DNA of 64,000 nucleotides from Desulfocapsaceae bacterium (GCA_031292275.1 JARLHL010000039.1:1-64000), one strand, 5' to 3'; counted from the stretch's first letter, positions 7,867-15,950 are shown. Notes: a model not told the origin generated them from the sequence alone. Numbers and translations are program-made.

Positions 7867-9378
7867 ATGAAATCCGGATATCGTACGTTTACCATAGCCG
7901 GCCCTGAAGGCGTAGAACGGTTGCTCCGGAAAATACGCGGGCTCTATTCCTTGCGGGAAGAGACTGCCGACGATATAGACGAGCAGTATCTGGATACCTT
8001 TGATGGGCGACTGTCCAGCAGAAGATTAGCCCTCAGGCAGACGGAAAGGCGATTTGTGCTGGCCGCCTTTTCGGGGACTCCTTCCGAGGAAACTGAAGGG
8101 CCGCAGAAACCGAGAATCTTCTGGCAGGACTTCCCGGAAGGGAAGGTGAAGGACATGCTGGCGCCCATTTCCGGAGTTCGGGCCCTGTGTCCCCTGTTCA
8201 GGGTGGTCGGTCGGAGACGGCACTTCCGGGTGTGTAACCGGGACGAGAAGGTTGTCCTGCGTCTGCAGCTGGAAACGGGAGACCTCTATGTCGGAGAGGA
8301 AAAGCGGGAGGCCTTCGCTCCCCGCCTCCATTTAGAGGGAATGCGTGGATATCATAAACAATTTCAGCGCGTTTCTGAAGTTCTAGGGGAAAATGACTGT
8401 CAGAATCTGGAGCCTGGTCAGACCCCCGTGGATTTGTTTTTCAGTCAGCTGCAGATTCGGCCTGATGAAAACAAAATTCGGTTATGTTTGGGGAAAGACC
8501 AGACTGCCAGCCAGGCGATAAGTCTCATCGGACAGGGACTTCTGGCGGGAATGAAGAGAAATCTGCCCGGGGTACTAGAGGATATTGATTCGGAATTCCT
8601 CCACGATTTCAGGGTTGCAATTCGCCGGACACGGGCGCTGCTCTCTCAGTTTAAACAGGAGATTCCTCCCGGTCAGGCGGGAATCTTCCAGGATGAATTC
8701 CGGTGGCTGGGCTCGGTTGCGGGGCCGGTACGGGATCTTGATGTATGCCTGCAGAAGGAGGCGATCTACCGGGGACTGCTGCCGGATGATATGCATGCGG
8801 GGCTCTCTGGATTTATGGAGAAAATTGCTGAATGGCGGGAGAGGCAGGCGGTGATCATGCGCGATCACCTCCAGTCGGCGAGGGCGGCGGCCCTGTTCGC
8901 CAACTGGTCCGATTTCCTTAGCGCCCTGCCCTCTAAAATCCAGATGCCACAGGGGCAGATCCCCTGCCGGAAGGCGGCCAGGAAAGTCGTGCGGCGGTGT
9001 TTCCTGCGGCTGCTCAGGGATGCCAGGAGGACCATCCGGGGAGATATGCAGGACGTATCCATTCACAAGCTGCGAATCCAGGCCAAAAAATTCCGGTATA
9101 TGGCCGAATTCTTCCGCGGTTTTTTTCCTGCACCCGACATGGACGCCCTGGTCAGCGACCTGCGGGGACTGCAGGATGATCTTGGCGATTTCAATGACCT
9201 GGCGGTGCAGATCCGAAGATTTCAGGAATATGGAACAGCCTTGTCCCTGGACCGGATTGCCGGGGAGACCCTGGATGCGCTGCTAGTACGTCTCGAGGTC
9301 GAAAAAAAACGGCTGCTGAAGAAATGCCTGAAGCGATGTATGCAGTTTATGAAACAAGATCGAACAGGCCTGTTTTGA
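7867..9378 (+). CDS. CHAD domain protein with CYTH-like N-terminal region
   Basis: 503 residues. The N-terminal ~200 residues resemble a divergent CYTH (triphosphate tunnel) domain (FTIAGPEGVERLLRKI, DEQYLDTFDGRLSSRRLALRQ). From ~235 the CHAD helical bundle begins: LHDFRVAIRRTRALLSQF and, near 400, HKLRIQAKKFRYMAEFF, with the basic His/Arg/Lys faces that bind polyphosphate in this family. CHAD proteins associate with polyphosphate granules. Strong context support comes from two ppk2 genes 3.5 kb away and from the following ParA and SixA genes. Spacing is 12 nt after argJ and 58 nt before the ParA gene. Structural or granule-targeting role is inferred; an inorganic triphosphatase activity would need the CYTH ExExK motif, which I cannot place with confidence. 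Confidence 0.88.
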   Translation: MKSGYRTFTIAGPEGVERLLRKIRGLYSLREETADDIDEQYLDTFDGRLSSRRLALRQTERRFVLAAFSGTPSEETEGPQKPRIFWQDFPEGKVKDMLAPISGVRALCPLFRVVGRRRHFRVCNRDEKVVLRLQLETGDLYVGEEKREAFAPRLHLEGMRGYHKQFQRVSEVLGENDCQNLEPGQTPVDLFFSQLQIRPDENKIRLCLGKDQTASQAISLIGQGLLAGMKRNLPGVLEDIDSEFLHDFRVAIRRTRALLSQFKQEIPPGQAGIFQDEFRWLGSVAGPVRDLDVCLQKEAIYRGLLPDDMHAGLSGFMEKIAEWRERQAVIMRDHLQSARAAALFANWSDFLSALPSKIQMPQGQIPCRKAARKVVRRCFLRLLRDARRTIRGDMQDVSIHKLRIQAKKFRYMAEFFRGFFPAPDMDALVSDLRGLQDDLGDFNDLAVQIRRFQEYGTALSLDRIAGETLDALLVRLEVEKKRLLKKCLKRCMQFMKQDRTGLF

Positions 9379-9436
9379 TGACATTTCAATATATAGCGGA
9401 TGATTGGGTGGTGCATATGCCGGATCTGGTCTCAGG

Positions 9437-10174
9437 ATGGATATAATCGCCATTTATAGTAACAAAGGCGGCGTCGGCAAGACCGCCGCTGCCGTCAACC
9501 TGGCCTATGAGGCATCCCGAAGCGGGATGGCTGTCCTGCTCTGCGACATGGATTCGCAGGGAGCGGCCTCGTATTATTTTCGTGTGCGGCCGAAAAAAAA
9601 ATTCAGTGATAAAAAATTTCTTCAGGGTGATATAAACGACTTTATCAGGGGGACGGATTTTGACGGTCTCGATCTGCTCCCCGCTCTTTTTTCTTTCCGT
9701 CATCTGGATCTCAGGCTGGATAAAATGGAGAAGAGGAAGAACGGCTCGGTCTTTGATACGGTCTTTAAGACCATTGCAGGCGAGTACGACCTGGTAATCC
9801 TCGACTGTCCCCCCAACCCGACGCTCCTGACCGAGCACATCGTCCGGACTGCGGATATCCTGGTGACGCCGGTTATACCGACTACCTTATCCATACTGGC
9901 CCTGCAGCAGCTCTTGAAACTGACCGTTGAGCTGAAGATCGGCCACAGAAAGATCAAAGCCTTTTTTTCCATGGTGGAGAGAAGGAAAAATCTGCATTCG
10001 GCGACCATTGAGCAGTATAAAAAGTACCCTGTTTTTATGAAGACGGAGATTCCTTTTCTGGCGGAAGTCGAAAAAATGGGGATTAACAGGCAACCGGTGG
10101 GGGCGGCGGCAAGAAATTCGGCCTCTGCTCTTGCCTATGAGAGGCTTTGGCAGGAAATCTGGCAGAGGAGCTGA
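9437..10174 (+). CDS. ParA/MinD-like ATPase in the polyphosphate neighbourhood
   Basis: 245 residues from MDIIAIYSNKGGVGKT; the upstream in-frame start at 9404 would add a non-family tail. Deviant Walker A KGGVGKTAAAVNL carries the signature lysine (~10), A' LLCDMDSQGAAS is at ~40, and Walker B LVILDCPPNPT at ~120. ParA ATPases position DNA or cellular cargo by dimerising on nucleoid DNA. There is no parB and no parS-like repeat nearby, and its neighbours are CHAD (upstream) and SixA (TTG six bases downstream). A cargo-positioning role of the McdA type, here for polyphosphate granules, is a plausible inference but is not demonstrated by the sequence. Confidence 0.85.
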   Translation: MDIIAIYSNKGGVGKTAAAVNLAYEASRSGMAVLLCDMDSQGAASYYFRVRPKKKFSDKKFLQGDINDFIRGTDFDGLDLLPALFSFRHLDLRLDKMEKRKNGSVFDTVFKTIAGEYDLVILDCPPNPTLLTEHIVRTADILVTPVIPTTLSILALQQLLKLTVELKIGHRKIKAFFSMVERRKNLHSATIEQYKKYPVFMKTEIPFLAEVEKMGINRQPVGAAARNSASALAYERLWQEIWQRS

Positions 10175-10179
10175 GCACA

Positions 10180-10683
10180 TTGAAGCGACTATTTCTTATC
10201 CGGCATGCAAAATCGAGTTGGTCCAATTTGAAGATAACCGATTTTGACAGGCCCTTGAACAAGCGGGGGAAGCAGGAGGCGCCTCTTATGGCCCAGAGGC
10301 TGGCAAAACAGGAGGTCTGTCCCGACGCCCTGATCTCCAGCCCGGCAAAACGGGCCAAGGCCACAGCGGAGATTGTTGCCAGGAGCGTGAAGTATCCGGT
10401 AAAGCAGATTTACTACCTTGATTCGGTCTACACTTCGGAAACCAAAGACCTGCTGCGGGTCCTGCAGAAAATCGATGACCGGATTGAGACTGCCTTTGTG
10501 GTGGGGCACAACTATGCGATCACCGATCTGGCAGTGATGCTCACCAGCGTCTATATTGCCAAGATTCCCACCTGCGGCGTTGTGGCCATGGATCTGGCCG
10601 TGGGAAAATGGGCTGAGACAGGGGCTGGAAAAGGGGGCCTGCTCTTTTTCGACTTTCCAGGAAAGCATGAAGTGGAGAAATGA
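10180..10683 (+). CDS. sixA: SixA-type phosphohistidine phosphatase
   Basis: 167 residues from a TTG start at 10180 (LKRLFLIRHAKSSW); GAGGAG 9 nt upstream overlaps the end of the ParA gene, so translation is likely coupled. An in-frame TTG at 10147 also exists but lies inside the ParA coding sequence. The catalytic RHG-type motif is LIRHAKSSW. ISSPAKRAKATAE supplies the second arginine, and VVGHNYAITDLA the second histidine. SixA removes phosphate from phosphohistidine in Hpt or PTS proteins. SixA genes often accompany CHAD genes, where the true substrate is less clear and may be a small phosphorylated molecule. Confidence 0.9.
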   Translation: MKRLFLIRHAKSSWSNLKITDFDRPLNKRGKQEAPLMAQRLAKQEVCPDALISSPAKRAKATAEIVARSVKYPVKQIYYLDSVYTSETKDLLRVLQKIDDRIETAFVVGHNYAITDLAVMLTSVYIAKIPTCGVVAMDLAVGKWAETGAGKGGLLFFDFPGKHEVEK

Positions 10684-10800
10684 AACGATGCCCGTAACGT
10701 TTTCATCGGCGGCTGGCCGCTACCGGCCGGTCTGCGGCGATTCCCCCGGCTTGGTGTCGCTCTCCTGAGGCCGGCCGAATATTCCTCCTTCCTTTTCCCG

Positions 10801-10992
10801 ATGGCCGATCATCCCTGCTGCACTGCATGCATCCATTATTACATCACCTATGATGCCTTGATGCCCTACGGCTGCCGGGCCTTGAAGTTCAAAACCGCCA
10901 AAAATCCGGCCCGGGTGGTCTTTGCCTCTTCCGGCATGGACTGCCAGCTCTTTGCATTGAAGAAGGGGGCAGTCACGAGAAGAGGAAAATGA
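10801..10992 (+). CDS. Small conserved four-cysteine protein
   Basis: 63 residues with the pattern C7-x2-C10-x-HYYITYDALMPYGC25RALKFK and SSGMDC48QLF. This pattern recurs in short proteins of many proteobacteria, where it is annotated only as hypothetical; the four cysteines are arranged like a zinc or iron-sulfur site. The start ATG has no clear Shine-Dalgarno sequence. It lies 117 nt downstream of sixA and 103 nt upstream of avtA on the same strand. No function can be assigned beyond probable metal binding. Confidence 0.7.
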   Translation: MADHPCCTACIHYYITYDALMPYGCRALKFKTAKNPARVVFASSGMDCQLFALKKGAVTRRGK

Positions 10993-11095
10993 ATAACGGT
11001 GCAGCCTGAATTAAGAACGCCTGCCTGGCATGAGGAAGAGGCCTCAGTTTCTCAAATCCTCTTGTCTCCGGCAGGTCCTATCTCTTCTGGTGAAC

Positions 11096-12367
11096 ATGGA
11101 ATTTTCAGAATTCGGTAAAAAATTTACGGACAAGGCCGGGATACTCTCCCTTATGGAGGACATGGCCAGGGCCATGGGCGGCAGCCGCGACATGATTATG
11201 ATGGGGGGCGGCAATCCCGGATATATTGAGACGGTGCAGGAGATTGTCAGGAAAAGGCTACTGCGGATCTGCGCGGACAGACAGGCCTTTCATCGCCTGG
11301 TGGGGGTCTATAATTCTCCCCAGGGGGAACCGGGCTTTATCAGGGATCTGGCGGCCCTGCTGCGGCGTGAGTACAATTGGCCCCTCGGACCGGAAAATAT
11401 CTGTCTGACCAACGGCAGCCAGACAAGCTTCTTCCTGCTGTTCAACATGTTTGCCGGAGAATACGCAGGGAAGGAGAGGAAGAGGATCCGGCTCCCCTTG
11501 ACACCTGAATACATCGGATATGCCGATATCGGCCTCAATCGGGATTTCTTCATTGCCACAAGACCGAGAATAGATTATCTGGAGGACCACCTGTTCAAGT
11601 ACAGGATCGATTTCGATGGGATCAGACTGGGTGAAGAGACTGGTGCAATCTGCGTGTCCCGGCCCACAAATCCCACCGGCAATGTGGTGACCGATGAGGA
11701 GGTGGGCCGGCTGGACCGGCTGGCCGGGGAGCATGGCGTTCCCTTGATCATTGACAGTGCCTATGGGCAGCCGTTTCCGGGGATTGTCTATTCCGAGGTG
11801 ATGCCGATCTGGAATGAGAATATCGTCCTCTGCCTGTCGCTGTCCAAGCTGGGGCTGCCTGCCGTGCGTACCGGTATTATCGTTGCAAGGCAGGAAATTG
11901 TCGCCGCCGTTTCGGGGATGAACGCCATCATGTCCCTGGCGCCCGGCAGCTTTGGGGCGGTTTTGGCCGGGGAGCTGGTGGGCTCTGGCGATATCCTGTC
12001 CGTCAGCAAAACCTTGATCAGGCCCTTTTATCGGGATAAAGTGGAGAAGGCCCTGGCTATAATCGATCGGGAGTTTAAAGGTCTCGCCTATCGGGTGCAC
12101 CGACCGGAAGGAGCCATGTTCCTCTGGCTCTGGTTCCAAGGCCTGCCGATTTCCAGCCTTGAACTCTACGAGAGGCTGAAAGTCCGGGGCGTGCTGGTGA
12201 TCTCCGGACATTATTTCTTCCCCGGGCTGGAGGATGATCCCTGGATGCATAAGAATGAATGCCTCAGGCTGACCTATTCCCAAGATGAGGCGCAGGTGGC
12301 GGCAGGGATCGTAATTATTGCACAAGAGGTGAGACGGGCCTTTGCCGAGGCGGGGATGCGGGTGTAA
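11096..12367 (+). CDS. avtA: Valine--pyruvate aminotransferase
   Basis: 423 residues from MEFSEFGKKF, the conserved AvtA N-terminus; the frame from 11030 adds 22 unconserved residues. A PLP-dependent fold-type I enzyme that makes valine and alanine by transamination. It has MMGGGNPG near the N-terminus and LTNGSQTSFFLLFNMF in the large domain. PTNPTGNVVTDEE and IIDSAYGQPFPG bind the cofactor. The Schiff-base lysine is in LSLSKLGLPAVRTG, and the arginine is in NECLRLTYSQ. Length and motifs match AvtA rather than the alanine/aspartate families. No other branched-chain gene is adjacent. Confidence 0.9.
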   Translation: MEFSEFGKKFTDKAGILSLMEDMARAMGGSRDMIMMGGGNPGYIETVQEIVRKRLLRICADRQAFHRLVGVYNSPQGEPGFIRDLAALLRREYNWPLGPENICLTNGSQTSFFLLFNMFAGEYAGKERKRIRLPLTPEYIGYADIGLNRDFFIATRPRIDYLEDHLFKYRIDFDGIRLGEETGAICVSRPTNPTGNVVTDEEVGRLDRLAGEHGVPLIIDSAYGQPFPGIVYSEVMPIWNENIVLCLSLSKLGLPAVRTGIIVARQEIVAAVSGMNAIMSLAPGSFGAVLAGELVGSGDILSVSKTLIRPFYRDKVEKALAIIDREFKGLAYRVHRPEGAMFLWLWFQGLPISSLELYERLKVRGVLVISGHYFFPGLEDDPWMHKNECLRLTYSQDEAQVAAGIVIIAQEVRRAFAEAGMRV

Positions 12368-12469
12368 GGCACGCCGGGGCGGAACAATATCTTTTGTCCG
12401 GTGCGGATCTCGAGATGCCGGACAAGAAGAGAGCGGGGCGGTTTTCAGGAATTCATACGAGGGAAAAGG

Positions 12470-12940
12470 ATGCGTTGGAGTTATAAAATTGTCCATTACG
12501 ATTACAAAAAGGAAGGAATTCTCGGCGGGACCTTTCTTGACGAGGCCGAGATCGAACAATCCATGAATGAGATCGGAAAGGAGGGGTGGGAGCTGATTTC
12601 CCTGCTTGAGGTCCATGATGGTCTGGCGGCGACCTTCAAAATGCCCTTTGAGGCACGTGCTCAGCCGGTTATACGACCCTCGGGTGAGATGCAGGAGGCG
12701 GAACGGCCTGTAGCTGCGCCACCCCCGCGTTTTCTTCGGCCCGAGCAGACTCAACAGCCTGTGCCCCTTGTTGAGGAGGTGGTGAAAAGGGATGTTGCGA
12801 ACACAGAGCCTGCAGAAGACAGCCGGGCATTCAGACCGCCCAGACCTGTGCGGCCTGAACCGCCGATCAGGGGGGAGAATACGCGAAAGCCTGCGGAAAA
12901 CGACAAGAGCGGCGGGGTTGGTTCAATCCGTATTGAGTAA
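12470..12940 (+). CDS. DUF4177 protein with proline-rich tail
   Basis: 156 residues starting MRWSYKIVHYDYKKEG. Residues 2-60 form a DUF4177 domain, including the typical IGKEGWELISLLEVHDG followed by AATFKMP. From ~65 to the end the chain is low-complexity and proline/arginine-rich (VAAPPPRFLRPEQ, FRPPRPVRPEPPIRG) and probably disordered. DUF4177 has no known activity. It is the last gene before a strong bidirectional terminator and lies 102 nt after avtA. A tail this long on a DUF4177 domain is unusual; it may be a linker or interaction region. Confidence 0.75.
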   Translation: MRWSYKIVHYDYKKEGILGGTFLDEAEIEQSMNEIGKEGWELISLLEVHDGLAATFKMPFEARAQPVIRPSGEMQEAERPVAAPPPRFLRPEQTQQPVPLVEEVVKRDVANTEPAEDSRAFRPPRPVRPEPPIRGENTRKPAENDKSGGVGSIRIE

Positions 12941-12961
12941 GAAGAATCTCTTTTTTTCTCC

Positions 12962-13005
12962 AAAAGGCGCCTGTTGGAATACACTCCGGCAGGCGCCTTT
13001 TTTTT
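12962..13005. terminator. Bidirectional Rho-independent terminator
   Basis: Perfect stem AAAAGGCGCCTG (12962-12973) / CAGGCGCCTTTT (12990-13001) with a 16-nt loop, followed by further Ts. The A-tract on the left arm makes it work on both strands, and it lies between the converging DUF4177 (+) and feoB (-) genes. Confidence 0.85.
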
Positions 13006-13053
13006 ACCCGGAGCCCGAAAGCTTTTCTGTCTGGTGATGACCTAATCCGGGCC

Positions 13054-15231
13054 TCAGATCAGGCTGAGCAGTCTTGGCATCTGATAGCAGGCTGTGGCCA
13101 GAATAAAGGCAAAGACGGTATTGTACAGCATGGAAAAAACAGCCCATTTCCACGATGCTTCCCGGGCTATACAGATGACGGTGACCAGGCAGGGGCTGTA
13201 AAACATGATGAAGATCAGCGCTGCTATGGCGACCCACCGGTTCCAGTGCGGGTCCTGCTGCAGGCGAGTTGCCAGCGGGGCCGACTCCCTGCTTTCGACC
13301 TTGCCCATGGAATAGGCTGTCCCCAGGGTGGAGACGATGACTTCTTTTGCCGCAAATCCGCCTATCAGCGCTATATTGGTCCGCCAGTCGAAACCGGCGT
13401 ATCGGGAAACGGGTTCCATGGCCGTGCCCAGCGTTCCCGCCATAGAGTTTCTCAAGGCTTCCTCTGCCTGCGCATCGTCGATACTCTTGCGCTCTTGTGA
13501 AGCTGTCTCGGTATTTGCATGATGCTGGGTTTCGAGGTTCAGCCGCTGCTGATCAAAGACGGCGACCTGATCCGGCGAGAGGCGGGGAAAGGTCATCATT
13601 GCCCAGAGGAGGATCGAGATGCCCAGAATCACGGTGCCGGCTTTCTTGATATATTGCCAGGTCCGCTCCCAGGTATGGATGAGCAGACCTGGCAGGGTTG
13701 GGAGACGATAGGGGGGGAGTTCCATGACAAAAGGGGTCGGGTCGCCTTTAAGTACCGTTGAACGGAAAAGTTTTGCCGACAGCAGGGCCACCAGCCAGCT
13801 CACCACTGTGAATAAAAACATATAACGGGCCTTGTCTTCGCTGAAGAAGGCGCCGATCAACAGGGCCAGCACCGGCAGTTTAGCCCCGCAGTTCATAAAG
13901 GGGACGGTCAGGAGGGTGGCCAGCCGTTCCTTGGGCGAACGGAGCGTTCGGGTCGCAAGCACCCCGGGAACAGCACAGCCTCCTGCTATGCCGCCTGAAA
14001 TGATGAAAGGCATGACCGAGGAGCCGTGCAGACCGAAAATTCTAAAGATCCTGTCCATCATGAAGGCGACTCGGGCCAGGTAGCCGGAATCTTCAAGGAT
14101 GGCGATGCCGAAGAACATGAACATGATCAGGGGCACGAAGCCTAAGACGCCTCCGACCCCGTGAACGGCCCCGGAGATGATCATCGATTTAAAGAGACCT
14201 TCGGGCAGGGCGCCGTCAATAAGGCCGCTGAGCCAGCCGAAGAGGCTGTCCAGCCAGTGGACCGGCAACTCGCTCCAGGAAAAGGTGAACTGATAAAGTC
14301 CGAAAAGCACGGCCAGCATGATAAGCGGTCCCAGCAGGCGGTCGGTGACGACCTTGTCGATCTTATCGGAGGCGTAGAGCCGGTCTGTATCGAAGGTGCG
14401 GGTCTGCACGCCTTGGCGGATGATGGACTTGATAAAGCCGTACCGGTGGTCGGCGATAATGGCCTCGGGGAAGACGCCCATGGTCTTGCGCAGATGGTCG
14501 GAGACCAAGTCGGCCTGGGCCTCTACCCTTGCAGCCACGGCCTGGTCGACCACACGCCCCCTGGCCATGATCTGATCGTCATGTTCCAGATACTTGATGG
14601 CTGTGAAACGGGAAGGATAGGTGTCGGTCAGAAAGCTCTGCCGATGGATTTCGGCCATGAGCGTCATCACAGTCCCGTCAAGGTCCTCACCGTAGGAGAT
14701 ATCAAGGGGCTGCCATATCCTTTTGTCTTCAGCAACCGCGACGGCCCGGTCGATAAGAGCGTCCGTCCCGAAACCTGAGCGGGCGATTATCGGGACCACC
14801 GGAACGCCCAGGAGGGCTTCCAGCTGTCCGGCGTTGACTTCAATACCGCGATCCTTGGCCACGTCAATCATATTGAGGGCGATGATCATGGGGACGCCCA
14901 GCTCTAGAAACTGGCAGGTCAGATAGAGATTGCGTTCAAGATTGGAGGCGTCCACGATATTGATCACCACCTGCGGCTTTTCGTTGACCAGATAGTCTCT
15001 GGCAACCAGCTCTTCGACCGAATAGGCGGTGAGGGAATAGGTCCCGGGGAGATCTGTGAGAAGAATTTCGCGGCCGCCCCGCTCGAAATGTCCCTCTTTA
15101 TAATCAACCGTTATTCCAGGATAATTTCCGACATGTTGACGTGCACCAGTGAGTTTGTTGAAAAGCGTTGTTTTTCCGGCATTAGGGTTGCCCGCAAGGG
15201 CCATGGTAATTCTTACTTTTGGAGCATCCAT
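13054..15231 (-). CDS. feoB: Ferrous iron transporter B
   Basis: 725 residues. FeoB carries Fe(II) across the inner membrane. The N-terminal G-domain has G1 GNPNAGKT (14-21), G2 VGNYPGITVD, G3 DLPGTYSL (60-67) and G4 NMID (120-123). A helical GDI-like spacer follows, and then two Gate modules from ~285 (EGLFKSMIISGAVHGVGGVLGFVPLIMFMFFG, and the FAAKEVIVSTLGTAYSMG stretch near 640). About ten membrane segments are visible. It is the last gene of the feo region, 56 nt downstream of the small Cys-rich membrane protein, and ends against a bidirectional terminator. Length and motifs are complete. Confidence 0.97.
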   Translation of the reverse strand: MDAPKVRITMALAGNPNAGKTTLFNKLTGARQHVGNYPGITVDYKEGHFERGGREILLTDLPGTYSLTAYSVEELVARDYLVNEKPQVVINIVDASNLERNLYLTCQFLELGVPMIIALNMIDVAKDRGIEVNAGQLEALLGVPVVPIIARSGFGTDALIDRAVAVAEDKRIWQPLDISYGEDLDGTVMTLMAEIHRQSFLTDTYPSRFTAIKYLEHDDQIMARGRVVDQAVAARVEAQADLVSDHLRKTMGVFPEAIIADHRYGFIKSIIRQGVQTRTFDTDRLYASDKIDKVVTDRLLGPLIMLAVLFGLYQFTFSWSELPVHWLDSLFGWLSGLIDGALPEGLFKSMIISGAVHGVGGVLGFVPLIMFMFFGIAILEDSGYLARVAFMMDRIFRIFGLHGSSVMPFIISGGIAGGCAVPGVLATRTLRSPKERLATLLTVPFMNCGAKLPVLALLIGAFFSEDKARYMFLFTVVSWLVALLSAKLFRSTVLKGDPTPFVMELPPYRLPTLPGLLIHTWERTWQYIKKAGTVILGISILLWAMMTFPRLSPDQVAVFDQQRLNLETQHHANTETASQERKSIDDAQAEEALRNSMAGTLGTAMEPVSRYAGFDWRTNIALIGGFAAKEVIVSTLGTAYSMGKVESRESAPLATRLQQDPHWNRWVAIAALIFIMFYSPCLVTVICIAREASWKWAVFSMLYNTVFAFILATACYQMPRLLSLI

Positions 15232-15287
15232 AATTGTGCGACTCGTGCTGTTTGGTTATTGTGATGCCGGAACCGGCTGAAAGGATA

Positions 15288-15482
15288 TCAGCGGGGGGAG
15301 ACCCCGTTTTTCACGCGTTTTTTTTCCGGGCAGACGGAGACCCCGCATCCGCCAGAACATCCGCATCCGCATTCAAATCCGGCCGCCGGGTTGGTGGCTG
15401 CCTTAAATTGCCGGTAGAGTTTTCGCCCAATGAAAAAGGAGCAGACGCAGAGAGTAATTCCTACTGCAAGGGAATCCCACAT
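15288..15482 (-). CDS. FeoB-associated Cys-rich membrane protein
   Basis: 64 residues from MWDSLAVG, where the ATG at 15482 has GGAG 6 nt upstream; an ATG at 15494 has none. One N-terminal membrane helix (SLAVGITLCVCSFFIG) is followed by a basic stretch and the cluster FECGCGCSGGCGVSVC, then a basic tail. This layout is that of the small 'FeoB-associated Cys-rich membrane protein' family, thought to assist ferrous iron transport; biochemical role unknown. It usually sits after feoB, whereas here it precedes it by 56 nt. It follows a terminator and a candidate operator, so it is likely the first gene of the feoB transcript. Confidence 0.8.
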   Translation of the reverse strand: MWDSLAVGITLCVCSFFIGRKLYRQFKAATNPAAGFECGCGCSGGCGVSVCPEKKRVKNGVSPR

Positions 15483-15507
15483 GATTGTCTCCATAGAATG
15501 CGAATGA

Positions 15508-15521
15508 TTAGGTGCCCCTAA
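15508..15521. promoter_or_regulatory. Palindrome TTAGG-N4-CCTAA, candidate iron-regulator operator (site 1)
   Basis: TTAGGTGCCCCTAA, palindromic except at the central positions, lies 26 nt before the start of the Cys-rich/feoB unit. A close relative lies in the feoA promoter (15921-15934). TTAGG/CCTAA half-sites resemble those of DtxR/IdeR-family iron repressors; the regulator itself is not in the window. Confidence 0.5.
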
Positions 15522-15533
15522 CTAAAAAAGTCG

Positions 15534-15558
15534 AAAAAAAGTCCGGAAAACCCGGACC
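15534..15558 (-). terminator. Rho-independent terminator after feoA
   Basis: Read on the minus strand: GTCCGG, loop GTTTT, CCGGAC, then seven Ts (arms 15552-15557 and 15541-15546; T-run 15534-15540). It separates the feoA unit from the Cys-rich/feoB unit. Confidence 0.8.
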
Positions 15559-15582
15559 GAACAAACCTTCAGGTAAGTATCT

Positions 15583-15894
15583 CTACTCTAATGACTCAAC
15601 AAAAATATTCCTGCTGGCAGTCTTATCAAGACTCACGGTGCCCCCCTGGATTTTGAGGATACAGCGGGCATCAGCTTCCTGACAAAGAACCTCTACCTCT
15701 TCACCGGCATGGAAACCGAGGGCGGCCATTCTGGCACAGAGTTTCCTGTCCCCGGTTATCTTACAGATTCTCTTCCTTCCGCGGCGGCCGATTTTCGACA
15801 GTGGCGCCACCTCACCGGCTGGCCTATCGCCCATACACTGCCTGAACTTTCCGGCAAGACAGCTGCAGGCATGATTAAACTGTTTAAACCTCAT
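15583..15894 (-). CDS. feoA: FeoA-domain protein with Cys-containing N-terminus
   Basis: 103 residues. The C-terminal ~70 residues are a FeoA/SH3-like domain (LCARMAALGFHAGEEVEVL, RCILKIQGGTVSLDKTASRNIFVE). The first 35 residues carry three cysteines (CSC and C20 in FRQCMGDRP), an extension often seen in one of two tandem FeoA paralogues and of unknown use. FeoA is a small cytoplasmic partner of FeoB. A promoter with an overlapping TTAGG operator lies directly upstream and a terminator directly downstream, so this gene may be its own iron-controlled unit, apart from read-through from the upstream feoA. Confidence 0.88.
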   Translation of the reverse strand: MRFKQFNHACSCLAGKFRQCMGDRPAGEVAPLSKIGRRGRKRICKITGDRKLCARMAALGFHAGEEVEVLCQEADARCILKIQGGTVSLDKTASRNIFVESLE

Positions 15895-15920
15895 CGCATT
15901 CCTCCGTCAAAGAACAACCT

Positions 15921-15950
15921 TTAGGTACACCAAACAATAGTCCGTGTCAA
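15921..15950 (-). promoter_or_regulatory. feoA promoter with overlapping TTAGG operator (site 2)
   Basis: On the minus strand TTGACA (15950-15945), a 17-nt spacer, then TACCTA (15927-15922). The operator-like TTAGGTACACCAAA (15921-15934) covers the -10 element, as expected of a repressor site, and matches the palindrome upstream of the feoB unit in 11 of 14 positions. Confidence 0.5.
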
